From Fibrobacter sp. (GTDB lineage Bacteria; Fibrobacterota; Fibrobacteria; Fibrobacterales; Fibrobacteraceae), in the NCBI GenBank assembly GCA_017959225.1, contig JAGDBD010000104.1, forward strand, positions 1-32,451: DNA of 32,451 nucleotides, given 5' to 3'. Shown one piece after another: positions 30,965 to 32,451 of the stretch. The notes below the pieces were generated by a model. It did no database searches. It worked only from the letters and a program-made list of their open reading frames with translations, and was not told the origin of the DNA. Each line of letters opens with the position of its first letter. Within the stretch, counting starts at the first letter, position 1. The translations under genes and the position numbers were made by a program.

Positions 30965-32451
30965 CTACCCCTGTTCAGCGTCTTCTTTTTCAAAGCCTCG
31001 GTCCTGATATTCTACAACACGGTTTCTTCCGCCTTCCTTTGCGCTGTAAAGGGCATCGTCTGCATAATGGACAGCCCGTTCCATTTCTCCCTGGAATTCT
31101 CGCGTTGCAAGGTAACAGCCAATGCTTACCGTTACAGGAATCGGAGCGCCTTGGTGAATGTCAAAAGGAGACGAATTCACAGCCACACGGATCGCTTCGG
31201 CGGTTTCCTTCAGCACTTCTTCGGTAGCTCCAGGAATCGCAACAAAGAATTCTTCTCCGCCGTAACGGGCCAAAAGATTTTCACCTTTGTTTGCTACAGA
31301 GGAAATGCGGGAAGCGATTCCCTTCAAAATCGTGTCACCAGCTTGATGTCCATAAGTGTCGTTGATATGCTTAAAGTGGTCGATGTCCATCATCATCACA
31401 CCCACCGCTTTTTCCTGGCGAACCTTGTTCAATTCCATCACCTTTTCGTTGATGGTTCTACGGTTCAAAAGGCCTGTCAACGCATCGTGATAAATTTCGA
31501 ACTGTTCATGTTCAAACTGCATACCGCGCTGATAAGCGAAGTAAGCGATGTTCACCATAAAGCGGAGCAGGTCTTTTTCGAACTGTTCGAACTTAATAGG
31601 CTGACGACGTTCAATGCAAATGGCAAGTTCCGAAGGGCGATTCATGGCCACGTTGTGCATGGTCATGGAACTCGGCTGAGCAAAGAGGTAGCGCAAAGTG
31701 CTGTTGCGAGGTTCTTCGTCGTTGATGCGGTAAACGTAATCGTGTCCGTTGAACACCCGTTCCGTTGCGCTATGCTGCATCATGGCGAGAGGCAAAATGC
31801 CCTTGTCCGAAAGGGAAAAATGCATGCCTTCAAAATGTTTTTCATCTTCGCCACGGCAGAACGCCACGGTTCCCTGTTCCTTTTCCAAATTGTCGAACAC
31901 GAGAATCATGATACGGTCCGCCGTAAAGTTCTGGCTTACATATTCAAAGATTTCTTTGTAAGTGTCCTTCAAAAGGGTGGTTTTAAAGAATTTCTGCTGG
32001 TATGCGGAAAGTTCATAGAACTTTTTCTTTTCGCGGTAATTCGACGCCGACGTGTAGCTCTTGTATGTGAGCATGTAGAACATGGCGGCAAAGCTGTCGA
32101 GAATCGGAATCAAAGTGGCGTTAAACGCATTGCGTTCCAAAGAATCGATGACAAGAGCGCCGACCCTTTGACTTTTGCTGTTGTAAATAGGAACTCCGGC
32201 AACGGAATGCACCATGGGAACCGTAGCATAGTAACCCAAACTTTTTCCATTCAAAAGATCGCCTTCAAGGATGCGGTTCACATCCCGGTGGGAAAGCTGA
32301 CCGATCACTCCCGAGCCATCGTCGATGCGGGCATTCATATTGATTTCCGCTTCGACTTCTGCCGAGAACTGGCGAATGGCAAAGGATTTTCCATCTCCCG
32401 ATTTAAAAAGCAAAAGCACCGTGTGGGATTTCGGCACAAGAGTCTGGAGAG
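30965..32451 (-). CDS. GAF-GGDEF diguanylate cyclase (5' end outside window)
   Basis: The reading frame is open to the right edge, and the sequence before the first visible GTG (LQTLVPKSHTVLLLF) is the first helix of a GAF domain, so the true start lies outside. The visible part holds a first GAF domain (VAGVPIYNSKSQRVGALVIDS), a second GAF-like domain (FEYVSQNFTADRIMILVFDN, then SELAICIERR), and a C-terminal GGDEF domain with DALTGLLNRR, MMMDIDHFKHINDTYGHQAGD and the active site GGEEF (complement of 31247-31261). The inhibitory RxxD site is lost (KGEN at the matching place), unlike the FIST-GGDEF protein. It probably makes cyclic di-GMP, perhaps free of feedback control. The symporter gene starts 2 bases after its stop. 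Confidence 0.88.
   Translation of the reverse strand, partial: LQTLVPKSHTVLLLFKSGDGKSFAIRQFSAEVEAEINMNARIDDGSGVIGQLSHRDVNRILEGDLLNGKSLGYYATVPMVHSVAGVPIYNSKSQRVGALVIDSLERNAFNATLIPILDSFAAMFYMLTYKSYTSASNYREKKKFYELSAYQQKFFKTTLLKDTYKEIFEYVSQNFTADRIMILVFDNLEKEQGTVAFCRGEDEKHFEGMHFSLSDKGILPLAMMQHSATERVFNGHDYVYRINDEEPRNSTLRYLFAQPSSMTMHNVAMNRPSELAICIERRQPIKFEQFEKDLLRFMVNIAYFAYQRGMQFEHEQFEIYHDALTGLLNRRTINEKVMELNKVRQEKAVGVMMMDIDHFKHINDTYGHQAGDTILKGIASRISSVANKGENLLARYGGEEFFVAIPGATEEVLKETAEAIRVAVNSSPFDIHQGAPIPVTVSIGCYLATREFQGEMERAVHYADDALYSAKEGGRNRVVEYQDRGFEKEDAEQG

Noticed and set aside
1-32451. CRISPR arrays, insertion sequences and riboswitches.
   Set aside because: No regularly spaced repeats, transposase genes or recognisable leader structures were seen; the upstream regions of proS and argG are short and contain no T-box or other known fold that I could support.

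Overview
The window is a chromosomal segment of mid-range base composition from a Gram-negative bacterium, most likely a member of Fibrobacterota (Fibrobacter or a close relative). The strongest pointer is a TIGR02147-family gene (16255-17097), a family expanded in Fibrobacter, lying directly before a LamG-like surface lipoprotein. Lipoproteins, an MCE-domain protein, an OmpA-like protein and a predicted outer-membrane barrel confirm a diderm envelope. No phage, IS element, CRISPR array or integrase is visible, and codon use looks even throughout.

Layout. 1-1.8 kb: 3' end of thrC and a fused SpmA-SpmB protein, closed by a bidirectional terminator. 1.8-4.3 kb (minus): peptidase T and a lipoprotein joining two FKBP-N-like repeats to a thioredoxin fold. 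4.4-7.5 kb (plus): proS and a MATE exporter, whose 3' end overlaps a convergent radical SAM gene. 8.6-9.65 kb: a predicted outer-membrane protein, then an orphan terminator that may end a small RNA. 9.7-12.6 kb (minus): a sugar porter and argG. 12.7-15.65 kb (plus): a FIST-GGDEF diguanylate cyclase, an MCE/MlaD-like protein and tRNA-Asn with a clear promoter and terminator. 15.75-16.1 kb (minus): a YciH/SUI1 protein. 16.25-18.77 kb (plus): a three-gene unit of TIGR02147 regulator, LamG lipoprotein and PAS-only protein. 18.9-20.3 kb: argH, followed by intergenic repeats. 20.4-23.3 kb (minus): a copper-type P-type ATPase fused to a CopZ-like domain, and a FeoB-associated-like/HMA protein. 23.4-32.4 kb (minus): nine tightly packed genes, namely a GAF-GGDEF protein (cut by the window edge), a sodium:solute symporter, tadA, a lipoprotein, a beta-helix protein, an unknown protein, a MotA/ZorA-like channel subunit with a long coiled-coil tail, a MotB/ZorB-like OmpA protein, and another unknown protein.

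The most notable items are: (1) the six-gene envelope operon built round a ZorAB-like proton-channel pair without any Zorya effector; (2) a copA-copZ fusion whose joint keeps a ribosome binding site and start codon for a free CopZ, and which one extra A would separate into two genes; (3) the TIGR02147/lipoprotein/PAS unit with an apparently near-leaderless promoter and a duplicated 14-bp upstream motif; (4) two identically spaced palindromic sites 50 bp apart upstream of the metal operon.
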